This document shows, in pieces, positions 53,387 through 62,682 of a DNA stretch of 64,000 bases. Under the pieces are notes generated by a model. It ran no database searches. It was not told the origin of the DNA and worked only from the letters and a program-made list of their open reading frames with translations. The translations under genes and the position numbers were made by a program. Positions within the stretch are counted from its first letter, which is position 1. Each line of letters starts with the position of its first letter. Location of the stretch: NCBI GenBank assembly GCA_965204545.1, contig CBDBFA010000003.1, forward strand, positions 1,860,001 through 1,924,000, given 5' to 3'. This stretch comes from JAABVD01 sp965204545. Lineage in GTDB: Bacteria; Verrucomicrobiota; Verrucomicrobiia; Opitutales; UBA2995.

Positions 53387-53413
53387 GTTAAAATTTCGAC
53401 GGGGCTGGGAGCC

Positions 53414-54145
53414 TCAATCGAGTTCCGTCAGCTGGATATTGCGCCACTTCACTTTTATGCCGGCTTTTTCAGTGTTTCTTCCGATGCCGTGCAGTTGTAA
53501 GGCGATATAGCCGGTGGCGGTAAGATCGTCGCGAACGTCGGCCACCGGAACACCGTTGAGCCAGGTCCGGAAGTGATCGCCATCGGCGATGATGCGAAAG
53601 TGGTTCCATTTACCCTGCCGGAAAGCTTTCTTGGCTTCTTCGTTTTCCCCCGGAGTGTGCAGGAATCCACGGCCTCCCTCTTCGTAAACCGTGCCGCTCC
53701 AGGCCCGTTCCGTGGGATCGATTTCGATCTGGTAGCCCCAGAAGCGGCCCTCGGGCCAAACCCTCTCTACAACATCCTTGCTTCCATCCGGCTTGAAGCG
53801 CCCGCCCCAACGAATAGTGGTGGTTTCGGTCGAATAGGTGTTGCTGCGAATCTGAATTCCGGAATTGAGCATGGGATCGACCAGGAATTCCACTTCCAGT
53901 TCGAAATTGTCGTACAATTTTTCCGTAGCCAGGAAGCTGTTGGGAAGCCCCATGGCAGCTTCCCCGACGATGGCTCCGTCTTCGACGTAGAAATTTCCTC
54001 CGCCGAAGTTTTGCCAGCCGTCCAGGCTCTTGCCGTCGAACAGATCGACTGTTTTGGATGCACTGCCCTCGGCGGGACAGCAGGAGGAAAGTAGCAAAAT
54101 GGCAATGGAATTGAGGGAAAGGGAGAGGATGGTCTTCGGCTTCAT
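53414..54145 (-). CDS. DUF1080 lipoprotein
   Basis: The 243-residue protein has one DUF1080 domain and a lipoprotein signal: MKPKTILSLSLNSIAILLLSSC with Cys22 as lipidation site. The domain (about 35-243) has LFDGKSLDGWQNFGGGNFYVEDGAIVG, NSFLATEKLYDNFELEVEF, LNSGIQIRS, WNHFRIIADG and GYIALQLHGIG. It is clearly the same family as the first domain of the 30641 protein (TERAWSGTVYEEGGRGFLH). Likely anchored to a membrane face in the periplasm and active on 3-keto-glycosides. Confidence 0.92.
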   Translation of the reverse strand: MKPKTILSLSLNSIAILLLSSCCPAEGSASKTVDLFDGKSLDGWQNFGGGNFYVEDGAIVGEAAMGLPNSFLATEKLYDNFELEVEFLVDPMLNSGIQIRSNTYSTETTTIRWGGRFKPDGSKDVVERVWPEGRFWGYQIEIDPTERAWSGTVYEEGGRGFLHTPGENEEAKKAFRQGKWNHFRIIADGDHFRTWLNGVPVADVRDDLTATGYIALQLHGIGRNTEKAGIKVKWRNIQLTELD

Positions 54146-54696
54146 GTGTATGACTGGTTGAAGGTTGCCCGTGGGGGGCTGATCTGGTTCTGGAAGTCGA
54201 TGGTGAAATTTTCCGCGGCGGAGTCGATAGGAAAATCTACTGGGAGCGCCAATGAGGAATTTGAGGGAGAATAACCACAGAGGACTCAGAGAGCACAGAG
54301 AGAGAAAAGGAAGAAGGAAGAAGGAAGAAGGAAGAAGGTGCTGAGATTAATGGTGATCGTGATCGTGATCGAATGAATGAGGAGTGGGGGAAATAGCCAC
54401 AAAAGAGCGCAAAAGGCGCAAAAAAGCGCATCCGCCTTCGCCTTGCAGGTCTACGGCGTGACAGGGAGGGGGAGAGGAAGAAAAGGCTGAAGGAAGAAGG
54501 CTGAATGTGATGAGGGGAGGAGAAACCACGGATTTCACGGATGAGCACGGATAAGAGGTGCCAATGAGGAATTAAATTTGAGATGCTGAGATTCCGAGGT
54601 ACTGAGATGCTGAGAAAGAGAGAATATCCACAGAGGACATAGAGGGAGATTTAGGAATTGACCCTGGTCTTTTACCTCCCAACCTTCCCGACCTCC
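54146..54696. repeat. Repeat block, no gene
   Basis: Contents are: ACCACAGAGGACTCAGAGAG (54275); (GGAAGAA) heptamers (54308-54336); a (GATCGT) hexamer (54354-54372); CCACAAAAGAGCGCAAAAGG (54398); a CTTCGCCTTGCAGGTCTACG element (54433); ACCACGGATTTCACGGATGA (54525); a (GATGCTGA) octamer (54582-54618) and CCACAGAGGACATAGAGG (54630). The last 40 bases before proS are native. Confidence 0.75.
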
Positions 54697-56220
54697 ATGA
54701 GCCGAACCCATCGCACCGCCATATCACCCAAACGCAGCGAGGACTATCCCGAGTGGTATCAACAGGTCGTGCGAGCGGCGGAGTTGGCGGAAAATTCCCC
54801 GGTGCGGGGCTGCATGGTCATTAAACCCTGGGGATACATGCTCTGGGAAAATATGCAGCGGGTCCTGGACGACATGTTCAAAGCGACGGGACACAAGAAC
54901 GCTTATTTTCCGCTTTTCATTCCGGTGAGCTACCTGGAGCGGGAAGCCCAACACGTGGAAGGATTTGCCAAGGAGTGCGCTGTCGTCACGCACCACCGCC
55001 TGGAAGCGGGGGAGAAGGGAAAGTTGGTTCCGGCCGGTGAACTGGAAGAACCCCTGGTGGTGCGGCCCACTTCCGAAACCATAATTGGGGAAACCTTTGC
55101 CAAGTGGATACAATCCTACCGAGATTTGCCTTTGTTGATCAATCAGTGGGCCAACGTGGTGCGCTGGGAAATGCGCACCCGGTTATTTCTTCGCACGGCT
55201 GAGTTTCTCTGGCAGGAAGGTCACACTGCCCATGCCACCCGGCAAGAGGCCATCGAAGAAACCCTCCTCATGTTGGATGTTTACGCTGATTTTGCGGAGA
55301 ACTGGATGGCCATGCCGGTGATAAAGGGCGAAAAAACAGAGGGGGAGCGATTTCCGGGCGCTGTGAACACCTACAGTATCGAAGCCATGATGCAGGACCG
55401 CAAAGCCTTGCAAGCGGGCACCTCCCATTTCCTCGGGCAGAATTTTTCTCGGGCTGCCAATATAGATTTTACCAATGAGGATGGGAACCGGACCCTGGCC
55501 TGGACTACTTCCTGGGGCGCGTCGACACGCCTCATAGGCGGACTCGTCATGACTCACGGTGATGACGATGGGTTGATCATCCCGCCCAAACTGGCTCCGT
55601 CTCATCTGGCCATTCTCCCGGTCCTCCATGGCAAGGCCGACAGGAAGGGCATCCTGGAATACTGCAACCGGATTAAGGAGGAACTGGGAGCCATGACCTA
55701 CCATGGCCGGAACTTGTGGGTGGAGATCGACGATCGCGATATGCGAGGCGGGGAAAAAATGTGGTCGTGGATTAAAAAAGGCATCCCTGCCTGGATTGAA
55801 GTGGGTCCCCGGGAAATGGCTTCCCGATCGGTCTTCCTGGGGCGCCGCGACCAGGGTCCCAAGAATCGCAAAGGCGTGGATCTGGATGAATTTTTAGGGA
55901 CTTTTACCCGAGTGCTGGACGATATTCAGGACACCCTTTACTGGCGGGCCCATCAGTTTCGGGAGGACCACACGGCGACTTTCCATTCCAAGGATGACTT
56001 TTACGCGTTTTTCACACAGGGGAACAAAGAACAGCCGGAAATTCACGGGGGGTTCGCCCTGGCCCATTATTCCGGAGAGGCCGAGGTGGAGGAGCAGATC
56101 CAAAAGGATCTTTCCGTGACGGTTCGCTGTATTCCCCAAGTGGAGGGCCGAGAGGCCGGGACCTGCATCTTTACCGGCAAACCGAGCGCCGGGCGGGTAG
56201 TCTTTGCCAAATCATACTAG
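54697..56220 (+). CDS. proS: Prolyl-tRNA synthetase, archaeal/eukaryotic type
   Basis: The 507-residue class II synthetase charges tRNA-Pro. The start MSRTHRTAISPKRSEDYPEWYQQVV and the catalytic segments GHKNAYFPLFIPVSYL (motif 1 region), LVVRPTSETIIGETF, NQWANVVRWEMRTRLFLRTAEFLWQEGHTAHA (motif 2, about 147-177) and WTTSWGASTRLIGGLVMTHGDDDGLIIPP (motif 3) are those of the type lacking the editing INS domain. It has the anticodon domain and the C-terminal zinc-type extension (ending FAKSY). ATG 54697 is used; a TTG at 54658 adds an unlikely tail. Its stop overlaps the convergent BatE-like gene by four bases (CTAG). Confidence 0.94.
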   Translation: MSRTHRTAISPKRSEDYPEWYQQVVRAAELAENSPVRGCMVIKPWGYMLWENMQRVLDDMFKATGHKNAYFPLFIPVSYLEREAQHVEGFAKECAVVTHHRLEAGEKGKLVPAGELEEPLVVRPTSETIIGETFAKWIQSYRDLPLLINQWANVVRWEMRTRLFLRTAEFLWQEGHTAHATRQEAIEETLLMLDVYADFAENWMAMPVIKGEKTEGERFPGAVNTYSIEAMMQDRKALQAGTSHFLGQNFSRAANIDFTNEDGNRTLAWTTSWGASTRLIGGLVMTHGDDDGLIIPPKLAPSHLAILPVLHGKADRKGILEYCNRIKEELGAMTYHGRNLWVEIDDRDMRGGEKMWSWIKKGIPAWIEVGPREMASRSVFLGRRDQGPKNRKGVDLDEFLGTFTRVLDDIQDTLYWRAHQFREDHTATFHSKDDFYAFFTQGNKEQPEIHGGFALAHYSGEAEVEEQIQKDLSVTVRCIPQVEGREAGTCIFTGKPSAGRVVFAKSY

Positions 56221-56963
56221 AAAAGGGGCCAAATTTCGCCCAGGGTGGTGTCTTTTACCCAGCCTTCCCGCTTTTCGGCCGTGCGGATGTAATGATAGGG
56301 CTCATGGGTTTCCAAAACCGTGACCCATGTTCCGTTGGAAAGGTTGTCCAGCACATTGGCCGATTCGGTAGGAGCGACGCGAATGGCGGTATCCGGCTGA
56401 AGAATGAGGGCGCGACTGAAGTCCTGTTTCCACAGCAACAGACCCGTCATTGCGCATAACATGAGGGGGATGGATAGATAAAGCGCCAGATTCGGGATGG
56501 GCGCCAGTTTGGGGGCAAACCAGATCAGGATCCCGGCCAGGGTGGTGATGGCGGAAGCCGACAGGAGCAAACGCAACCAGGTGCGGAGGGAGAGCGAATA
56601 AGCAAATTCCTGGGCTACGGAATAATCGGGTCGAGACAGGTTGGATTGCTCGATTACCTTTTGAAGGTTGGCCGCCACCTCGGGATTTCCCGGATCCAGC
56701 GTCAGGGCCCGTTCGTAGGAAAGAAGGGCCGATGGAAAGTCCTGCAGGTGATAATAGGCGTTTCCAAGATTGAAAAGCAGGGCCAGACTGGACTCCGGGG
56801 AATCCTCCATAGCTTTTTCATAGGCCTTCACCGCTTCCAGGTATTGCTCCCCCGCGTAGGCGGCGTTGCCCGCCTGAAAGGCTTCCAACAGCGCCTCGGA
56901 TCGGGCCGAAACGGGCAGCGACCACAAAAGGAAAGCTGACAAACCGAAAATCAGTCGGGGCAT
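56217..56963 (-). CDS. BatE-like membrane protein with TPR and SH3 domain
   Basis: The 248-residue protein has a signal peptide MPRLIFGLSAFLLWSLPVSA. TPR repeats cover about 28-108 (AAYAGEQYLEAVKAYEKA, LFNLGNAYYHLQDFPSALLSYERAL). Two hydrophobic helices (about 132-150 and 158-176) and a C-terminal SH3b-like domain (about 188-245, DTAIRVAPTESANVLDNL) follow. This is the layout of BatE in Bacteroides aerotolerance loci. Start overlaps the BatD stop (TAATG at 56961-56965), so it is translationally coupled to it as last gene of the Bat operon. Confidence 0.85.
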   Translation of the reverse strand: MPRLIFGLSAFLLWSLPVSARSEALLEAFQAGNAAYAGEQYLEAVKAYEKAMEDSPESSLALLFNLGNAYYHLQDFPSALLSYERALTLDPGNPEVAANLQKVIEQSNLSRPDYSVAQEFAYSLSLRTWLRLLLSASAITTLAGILIWFAPKLAPIPNLALYLSIPLMLCAMTGLLLWKQDFSRALILQPDTAIRVAPTESANVLDNLSNGTWVTVLETHEPYHYIRTAEKREGWVKDTTLGEIWPLF

Positions 56964-58795
56964 TACCCTTTCCCGTCCAATTGCCGCAATTTGGATTCCA
57001 GATCGCGTTCTTCATTTTCCAGGGAGGCCTCTTGGGCGGAGGCTCCGGAGTAGCGCAAGGCGTCTACTTTGCGGAAGAATTCCTGAACGGATCGCTTCAT
57101 TTCATTATCGCCCAGGGATGGCACCCAGAGCGATCCGATTTCCTTTTCCGTGATGGCTTCCGGATTACATCCCAGTTGGCGAGCCAAGGCTGCCTGCAGG
57201 GCCCGACAACCCTCCCGATAAAAGGTGAGCGCATCCTTCTGCCGGCATGCTTGACGCATCTGGCCGCGGTGAAACTGAATCTTTTCATCCAGTGATTTCA
57301 GCCGGATTTTTTCCTGGTCTTGGCGGGCCAATTGGCGGGACCGTTTCAACCAAAAGGCCAATCCGAGGATAAACGCCGGGGCTACGGCGCTGGCAACCAG
57401 GGCCTGGTGGACCCGCGTCAGGGTCGGTGGGATGACCGTGTTTCCTAGGGAAATTTTTATTGGCAGCAAGTTGGCCGCATCATGGAGTTGGTTGCCCGAG
57501 AAGGATCTCATGCTGCCGGCAAAGGATGGGGCGGACAAAGGGGAAGCGGCGTACCCGGCGGCGGTAATGGAAAGGGGGATGGGCGAAGTACTCACCTCCC
57601 GATAAGCCCCGGTCTCCGGATGCAAGAAGGCAAATGCGATCCCGGGAACCTCAGTTATGCTGGCGGACAAGGGAATGACGACGTATTCAAACGACTTGGT
57701 GCCCCGGAAGTGCTGTTTGTCCAGGTCTTCTTCCAGTACCCGGGGCGGATAGGTTTTAAATTCATGGCCGGCAGGAAATTCCGGGGGGATCAATTGAGAA
57801 AAATTCCCTTCTCCGCTCAATTCTATCCGCAGGGTAATCGGATCACCTTCCACCAGATCGCGTGATTCAGTTGAGGCCGCGATGGAAAACGACCCGATGG
57901 CTCCATTGAAGCTGTTCGGACGGCCATCCTCGGGATGGGGTTGGATGGTGAGGACGGCGGGTTGGCTGTTGGCCACAATTTGTTTGTCCTGGTAACGGCC
58001 GAACACATTCCCGAAGAGGGGATCGTTGCCAAACAAGTTAAAGGGATCCCTGCGGTTGCCGCGCGGGCTTTCCGGAATGCGCAGGGTGTGGGTCGATTGA
58101 AATTGCAGGGTTTGCAGGCCCGCTTTGACCGGTGTAATGCCGAGGTCCCAAGCGTAGACATCGTAATAGCGGCCATCCTTAATCCTGCGGGATATATCGG
58201 GTTCGGTGTCTATGGGAGTTATGCTGAAAGCGTCTCCCTCGACCTGGGGAAGGCCGCGATTGGGAAAGGTGGCCTGGTTGAGCATGACCATGCGCAGTTG
58301 CGTTGAGATGGTTTCTCCCACGTAGACATCCCGATCGGGCAGGTCGAATTCCAGCCAGGCGATACGGCCTACATCGATGGAATCCGGGGCGCCCTTTACG
58401 ACCTCCAAAATGAACTCTTCCGTCTGGTAGCGCTTGCCATCCACCACCACCGTGAGGGGGGAGAGGCGGAATTTTCCCAGTTGGTTGGGTTGAATCTGAA
58501 AAATGTGGGTAAGGGTGGCGGTCATTTCACCGTTGACGATGGCGACTTGAGTGCTGGGGCCGCGGTAGGCAATTTGCAGGTAATCATTCCCTTGAATGAC
58601 CGGAGGTTCCGCCTTCTGGCTTCCCTCCACCACTACCAAAAGCTGTCCGCTCTCTCCCAAGGGAATGGGATTCGGTTCCACCCTGGCGCTGACCGTTATT
58701 TCCGCCCGCACGGCAGGTAGCAACGCCAGAAAGGCCAAAAGCGCTCCCGCAACCGGTCTCGGCAGGCGCGATCTGGGTTTTCCTGAATCCATCAT
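56963..58795 (-). CDS. BatD-like protein
   Basis: The 610-residue envelope protein is the BatD component of the Bat operon. The signal peptide (RPVAGALLAFLALLPAVRA) is followed by ITVSARVEPNPIPLGESGQL, the usual BatD start of a series of Ig-like beta domains. A transmembrane segment (ALVASAVAPAFILGLAFWL, about 465-485) anchors it; the cytoplasmic tail is helical (LDEKIQFHRGQMRQAC). The first of two neighbouring ATGs at 58795 is used; GTG 58837 is 42 bases further and overlaps the previous gene. Function in Bat systems is poorly defined: oxygen or stress tolerance and envelope integrity have been proposed. Confidence 0.9.
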   Translation of the reverse strand: MMDSGKPRSRLPRPVAGALLAFLALLPAVRAEITVSARVEPNPIPLGESGQLLVVVEGSQKAEPPVIQGNDYLQIAYRGPSTQVAIVNGEMTATLTHIFQIQPNQLGKFRLSPLTVVVDGKRYQTEEFILEVVKGAPDSIDVGRIAWLEFDLPDRDVYVGETISTQLRMVMLNQATFPNRGLPQVEGDAFSITPIDTEPDISRRIKDGRYYDVYAWDLGITPVKAGLQTLQFQSTHTLRIPESPRGNRRDPFNLFGNDPLFGNVFGRYQDKQIVANSQPAVLTIQPHPEDGRPNSFNGAIGSFSIAASTESRDLVEGDPITLRIELSGEGNFSQLIPPEFPAGHEFKTYPPRVLEEDLDKQHFRGTKSFEYVVIPLSASITEVPGIAFAFLHPETGAYREVSTSPIPLSITAAGYAASPLSAPSFAGSMRSFSGNQLHDAANLLPIKISLGNTVIPPTLTRVHQALVASAVAPAFILGLAFWLKRSRQLARQDQEKIRLKSLDEKIQFHRGQMRQACRQKDALTFYREGCRALQAALARQLGCNPEAITEKEIGSLWVPSLGDNEMKRSVQEFFRKVDALRYSGASAQEASLENEERDLESKLRQLDGKG

Positions 58796-58830
58796 GAAGG
58801 GGCTCAATAAAATGAGAAACCGTTCCGCTT

Positions 58831-59733
58831 TTACCAATCCTTTTTCGGGTCTCTCCTCGGATCGGGAGGCTGGACGATAAACAAGGGAAGTTTCTTTTCG
58901 TCGCCTTCCATGGCTTCGAGCAACCGCAGGGCTTCCTCGGGGGTCATTTGAACGGGTTGCGGCTCATCGGGCGGGGATTGCGGCTCTTCGGGCGAAGCGT
59001 CCTCCCCTTCATTCTCTTCTTCCGGTTGGGGTTCTTCCCGGTCATCCTGCTGCTCTTCCGGTTCAGGGGGTTGGTCCTCCGTCTCTGATTCGTCCTGGTC
59101 CTGCTGATCCTCCTGATCTTGCTGGTCCTGTTGATCTTGCTGGTCCTGCTGATCCTGGTTTTCGTTTTGGAAACGAGCCACGATGTTGTGATCCCCATCC
59201 GCCACAATGGTAGTGGTCGGCTCTTCCTTTTCTTCCGGGCGAATTCCCCTGCCTTCCCAGTTGAGGAATGTGAACCCCTCATTCGGTTCTACCGACAAAG
59301 TAACCTCGGTCCCGTCCGGATAAGCTCCCCCTCCTTCCACTATGCCGGCGTCTTTCTGATCGGGTTGGGCGATAACGTTCCAAATGCGTTTCCAGACCGG
59401 TTTGATTTGGCGGTGATCCCGCATAGCCACGAAGGTTTTGGCCTGTTGCGGGTCTTGCACGGTATCGCCCTCCCACCTCTCGAAGGTGAATCCCGGATTG
59501 GGCACGGCTTCGATTAGTGCGTAGGAATCCGGTTTATAGGAATCCTGGCCCACCAGATCCCCTTCCCAGGTTTGCAAAGCCGGGTTGCGCGATTGCTGGA
59601 TCTGATGGGGCGGGATTTCTCTCGACGGATCTTCCGCCTGCCCTCGGGCGAAAATGGGGAAGGTGGCATGCATCAACGAGGCCAGAAGGACCGCGGTCAG
59701 GGATGGGGCCGGACGTTGCTTACTCTTCCTCAT
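58831..59733 (-). CDS. Secreted protein with InlB-like repeats and Gln/Asp-rich tail
   Basis: I know no named family for the 300-residue protein as a whole. After a signal peptide (LTAVLLASLMHATFPIFARG, start ATG 59733) there are two bacterial repeats of the InlB-B/List type (PNPGFTFERWEGD, about 85-97; PNEGFTFLNWEGR, about 155-167), then a QDQQDQQDQ low-complexity stretch (about 195-220) and a Pro/Glu-rich acidic tail. The final 40 residues (MTPEEALRLLEAMEGDEKKLP) look structured. It overlaps the BatB-TPR gene stop by 14 bases and precedes BatD, so it is part of the operon. The repeats also occur at the end of the upstream gene product. Confidence 0.85.
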   Translation of the reverse strand: MRKSKQRPAPSLTAVLLASLMHATFPIFARGQAEDPSREIPPHQIQQSRNPALQTWEGDLVGQDSYKPDSYALIEAVPNPGFTFERWEGDTVQDPQQAKTFVAMRDHRQIKPVWKRIWNVIAQPDQKDAGIVEGGGAYPDGTEVTLSVEPNEGFTFLNWEGRGIRPEEKEEPTTTIVADGDHNIVARFQNENQDQQDQQDQQDQQDQEDQQDQDESETEDQPPEPEEQQDDREEPQPEEENEGEDASPEEPQSPPDEPQPVQMTPEEALRLLEAMEGDEKKLPLFIVQPPDPRRDPKKDW

Positions 59734-61675
59734 CGACGACAAATACCAGTTCCTTGGCTGGTTCGCATCGCGCCACCACTCGGGTATCGGCCCGCAGGGT
59801 GATGGTTGTTTCCGGGTGGTTGGCATCGGCGATTCCCGGACCCTCCCATTGGACAAACCGCCAGCCGTAGGCCGATTCACATTTGAGATCCACCGCCTCG
59901 CCTTTATCATAAACGCCGCTCGAGGGAGAGTTTCCGGCTTCCTCAGGAACAATGACCACTTCCAGCCTTACCCGTTCCACCAAAACGGCGGTAACGGTTT
60001 TGTTCTTATCGATCAATACTTTGGTCTTCTCCTTTTGGGGATCATCCACCCCATCTCCCTCCCATTGCACGAAACGGTAGCGTTCCTTATCCCGCACTGC
60101 CGCCGAAATCGGCCTCTTGATGCCCTGATCGAAGTTGCCTGAGCCTTTCAGTTCCACCACGTCCGGAAAATTTGATTCCAGTTTCAGGTCGTATCTCACC
60201 AGGTTTTCCACCTGGTATCGCACAAATTTCAGGTTGGCTGCCGTTTCCTCATCTTCCGGATCGATGACGAGGGCTCCCTGGTAGTTTTCCACGCTCTTGG
60301 CCCAATCCTGGCGGGTTTCAGGCTGTCGGTTCTCAATTTTGCTTTCGCCCTTTCGGTAGTAGGCGTTACCGATATTGTGCAGGATGTCGGCTTGTAGTTC
60401 GGGATCCTGATCCTGTCTCTGCAGGGCTTGTTGGAACACGGTGATGGCATCGGTGTATTTCCCCTGCCGATAAAGGCAGATTCCCAGGTTATAGAGCAGG
60501 CGCATGTCCTCGGGATTCTCCTCGATGGCTTCCCGGTAGCGTTCCTCCGCCTCGACAAACTCCCCCTTCCGCAAGTGTTTTTGCGCCTCATAGGGAGATG
60601 CCGGGACATCGGCAGGGGCCGCCAGACAGGCCGCCACAAGCAGGCCGCTCACCGTCAAATGCGAACCCATCCGCCTGGAGGAGCGGCGGGTGCCGACGAG
60701 GCATTCCAGGATGAGAAACAGAATGCCCCCGGCCAGGACCCACTGGTAACGTTCAATGGGAAGTTTATTCATGCGGGCGTTCAATTCCTGGCGGGGAATC
60801 TCTTCCAGGCCCAGAGTGTAAACGGTTTCAAGGCCCTCCCCCAATGGGCCCAGGGGACTGTAGAAGCCGTTGGAAGCGGCCGAAATCTGTTGCAGGGTAT
60901 TTTCATCGAGTCGGGTGCGGACCACATTTCCGCGTTCATCGCGCACAAAATCCTGTCGGCCTTCTTCGTTTATTATGGGAATGATCTCCCCTTCCTGGCT
61001 GCCTACCCCCAGGGTGAATACCCGCACCCCGCGGTTGGCCGCGCTCCGGGCAACCTCGATTCCGCGGTTCCTCAAATCCTCTCCATCGGTAATTAAGATG
61101 AGAATCTTGAAATTGTTTTCCCGGTTAAAGGCATTTTCCGCTACCTGGATGGCGGCTGCTATATCGGTTCCCCCAACGGGAATGATCCCGGGTTCGAGGA
61201 TCTCCAGGGATTGGCGGAAGGCGCTGTAATCGAGGGTGAGGGGGCATTGCAAAAAGGCCGACCCGGAAAAGGCGACCAGTCCGATTCGGTCCGCCCCCAT
61301 TTTATCGATAAAATCCAGAACGGCCAGTTTAGCCCGCTCCAGCCGATTGGGTTTAATGTCCTCGGCCAACATGCTGCGGGAAGTATCGATGGCGAAAACC
61401 ACATCGATTCCCTTACTCTTCAGCTCCTGCCAAACGTAGCCGAATTGGGGACGTGCCACCGCCGCCGCCACCAAGGCGATACCCACAGCCAGCAATACCG
61501 CTTTCAATTGTTTTTTGCGAGGGCTGACGCTTTCCGTCAGAGCGGGAATGAGGGAGGAGGCGACAAGCTTGGCGATTTGCCTTTGCTTGCTTTTTTCCAA
61601 CCGGAAGGCCAGGAGCAACATCACTGGAATCAGGGCGATAGCCAAAACTACGATCAATGGATAGGCAAACGTCAT
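59720..61675 (-). CDS. BatB-like VWA protein fused to TPR (BatC-like) and InlB-like repeats
   Basis: The 651-residue membrane protein joins parts that are usually separate. N-terminal helices (1-25, 58-75) precede a VWA domain with MIDAS DTSRS (97-101) and ITDGED (about 196). A third helix (VLAGGILFLILECLVG, about 316-332) ends the BatB part, and a signal-like helix follows (LTVSGLLVAACLAAPADVPA). TPR repeats (about 360-480; LLYNLGICLYRQGKYTDAITVF) correspond to BatC. Two InlB-type repeats (RYRFVQWEGDG, GWRFVQWEGPG) follow. It starts at ATG 61675, 5 bases after BatA. A fused BatB-BatC with repeat domains differs from the classical Bacteroides operon. Confidence 0.88.
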   Translation of the reverse strand: MTFAYPLIVVLAIALIPVMLLLAFRLEKSKQRQIAKLVASSLIPALTESVSPRKKQLKAVLLAVGIALVAAAVARPQFGYVWQELKSKGIDVVFAIDTSRSMLAEDIKPNRLERAKLAVLDFIDKMGADRIGLVAFSGSAFLQCPLTLDYSAFRQSLEILEPGIIPVGGTDIAAAIQVAENAFNRENNFKILILITDGEDLRNRGIEVARSAANRGVRVFTLGVGSQEGEIIPIINEEGRQDFVRDERGNVVRTRLDENTLQQISAASNGFYSPLGPLGEGLETVYTLGLEEIPRQELNARMNKLPIERYQWVLAGGILFLILECLVGTRRSSRRMGSHLTVSGLLVAACLAAPADVPASPYEAQKHLRKGEFVEAEERYREAIEENPEDMRLLYNLGICLYRQGKYTDAITVFQQALQRQDQDPELQADILHNIGNAYYRKGESKIENRQPETRQDWAKSVENYQGALVIDPEDEETAANLKFVRYQVENLVRYDLKLESNFPDVVELKGSGNFDQGIKRPISAAVRDKERYRFVQWEGDGVDDPQKEKTKVLIDKNKTVTAVLVERVRLEVVIVPEEAGNSPSSGVYDKGEAVDLKCESAYGWRFVQWEGPGIADANHPETTITLRADTRVVARCEPAKELVFVVDEEE

Positions 61676-61680
61676 GGTGG

Positions 61681-62682
61681 TCAGGGCAGGGTTCGCAATC
61701 GGGTGTTGGCCAGGAGGTATTCCAGCAGCAGGAAGACCAAGCCGGTCAGGAGGGGCCAGAGAAATAATTCCCGGAAATAGGTGAAATGTTTCAGCTTTAT
61801 CTCGGTTTTCTCCAACTGGTCGATCTGGTCGTAGATGGCTTCGAGTTCCTCGGTGTCGGTTGCCCGAAAAAAGGAGCCCTCGGTGATGCTGGCGATCTTC
61901 TTCAGGGTGGGTTCATCCACTTCGGTCCGTATGTTCTGCAATCGGGTCCGGCCGAAGGCATCCTGAACCGGAAACGGCGCCGTTCCCCTGGTCCCGGCCG
62001 CAATGGTATAGACTTTTACCTGTAAAGCGGCGGCCGCCTCAGCCGCGGTAACCGGCTGGATGGCCCCCATGTTGTTAACCCCATCGGTGAGAAGCACCAC
62101 CACCTTGGACTTGGCCTGCAAGCCCTTCAATCGGTTCACACTCATGATCAGGGCCGAGCCGATGGCGGTCCCCTCCTCCGTGATCAAACCCAGTTTCAGC
62201 CGCTCCAGGTTCTTATTCAACCAGTCGTGATTGAGGGTGAGAGGGCTGACCAGATACGGCTCCCCGGCAAAGGCGACCAGCCCGATTCGATCGGCCTCCC
62301 GCTTTTCTATGAATTCTCCGATAACTTTTTTGACCACCTCCAACCGGTTAACCCGTTTTGAACCCATTTTAAAATCCATGGCTTGCATCGACCCGGAAAT
62401 ATCCACTGCCAGAACGATGTCGATGCCACTGGCCTCGATTTCCATATCGCCGTAACCGAGGCGTGGCCGTGCCAGGGCGAGGACCAGAGAGATGAGGGCC
62501 AGAGTTCTGAGAAAAGCCAACCAGCGGCCGGCGCGGGACTTGCCCCTGTTGGCCAGTTTTCCCGCCAATTGAACGTGAGAATACCGGATGCTCCCCGAGC
62601 GTTTCAATCCGCCCCGCAAAAAGGGTAGGACCAGAATTACCGCAATCAGGAACAAAAAATAGGGCTGTTGAAATTCGAGCAT
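61681..62682 (-). CDS. BatA-like VWA membrane protein
   Basis: The 333-residue protein has two N-terminal transmembrane helices (about 8-22 and 57-71), a VWA domain with intact MIDAS DISGS (94-98) and TDGVNN (about 193), and a C-terminal helix (FLWPLLTGLVFLLLEYLLA). The layout matches BatA. The MIDAS binds a divalent metal and contacts partner proteins, in related systems under control of a MoxR ATPase. Start overlaps the DUF4381 stop (TGATG at 62680-62684), a translational coupling. Confidence 0.93.
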   Translation of the reverse strand: MLEFQQPYFLFLIAVILVLPFLRGGLKRSGSIRYSHVQLAGKLANRGKSRAGRWLAFLRTLALISLVLALARPRLGYGDMEIEASGIDIVLAVDISGSMQAMDFKMGSKRVNRLEVVKKVIGEFIEKREADRIGLVAFAGEPYLVSPLTLNHDWLNKNLERLKLGLITEEGTAIGSALIMSVNRLKGLQAKSKVVVLLTDGVNNMGAIQPVTAAEAAAALQVKVYTIAAGTRGTAPFPVQDAFGRTRLQNIRTEVDEPTLKKIASITEGSFFRATDTEELEAIYDQIDQLEKTEIKLKHFTYFRELFLWPLLTGLVFLLLEYLLANTRLRTLP

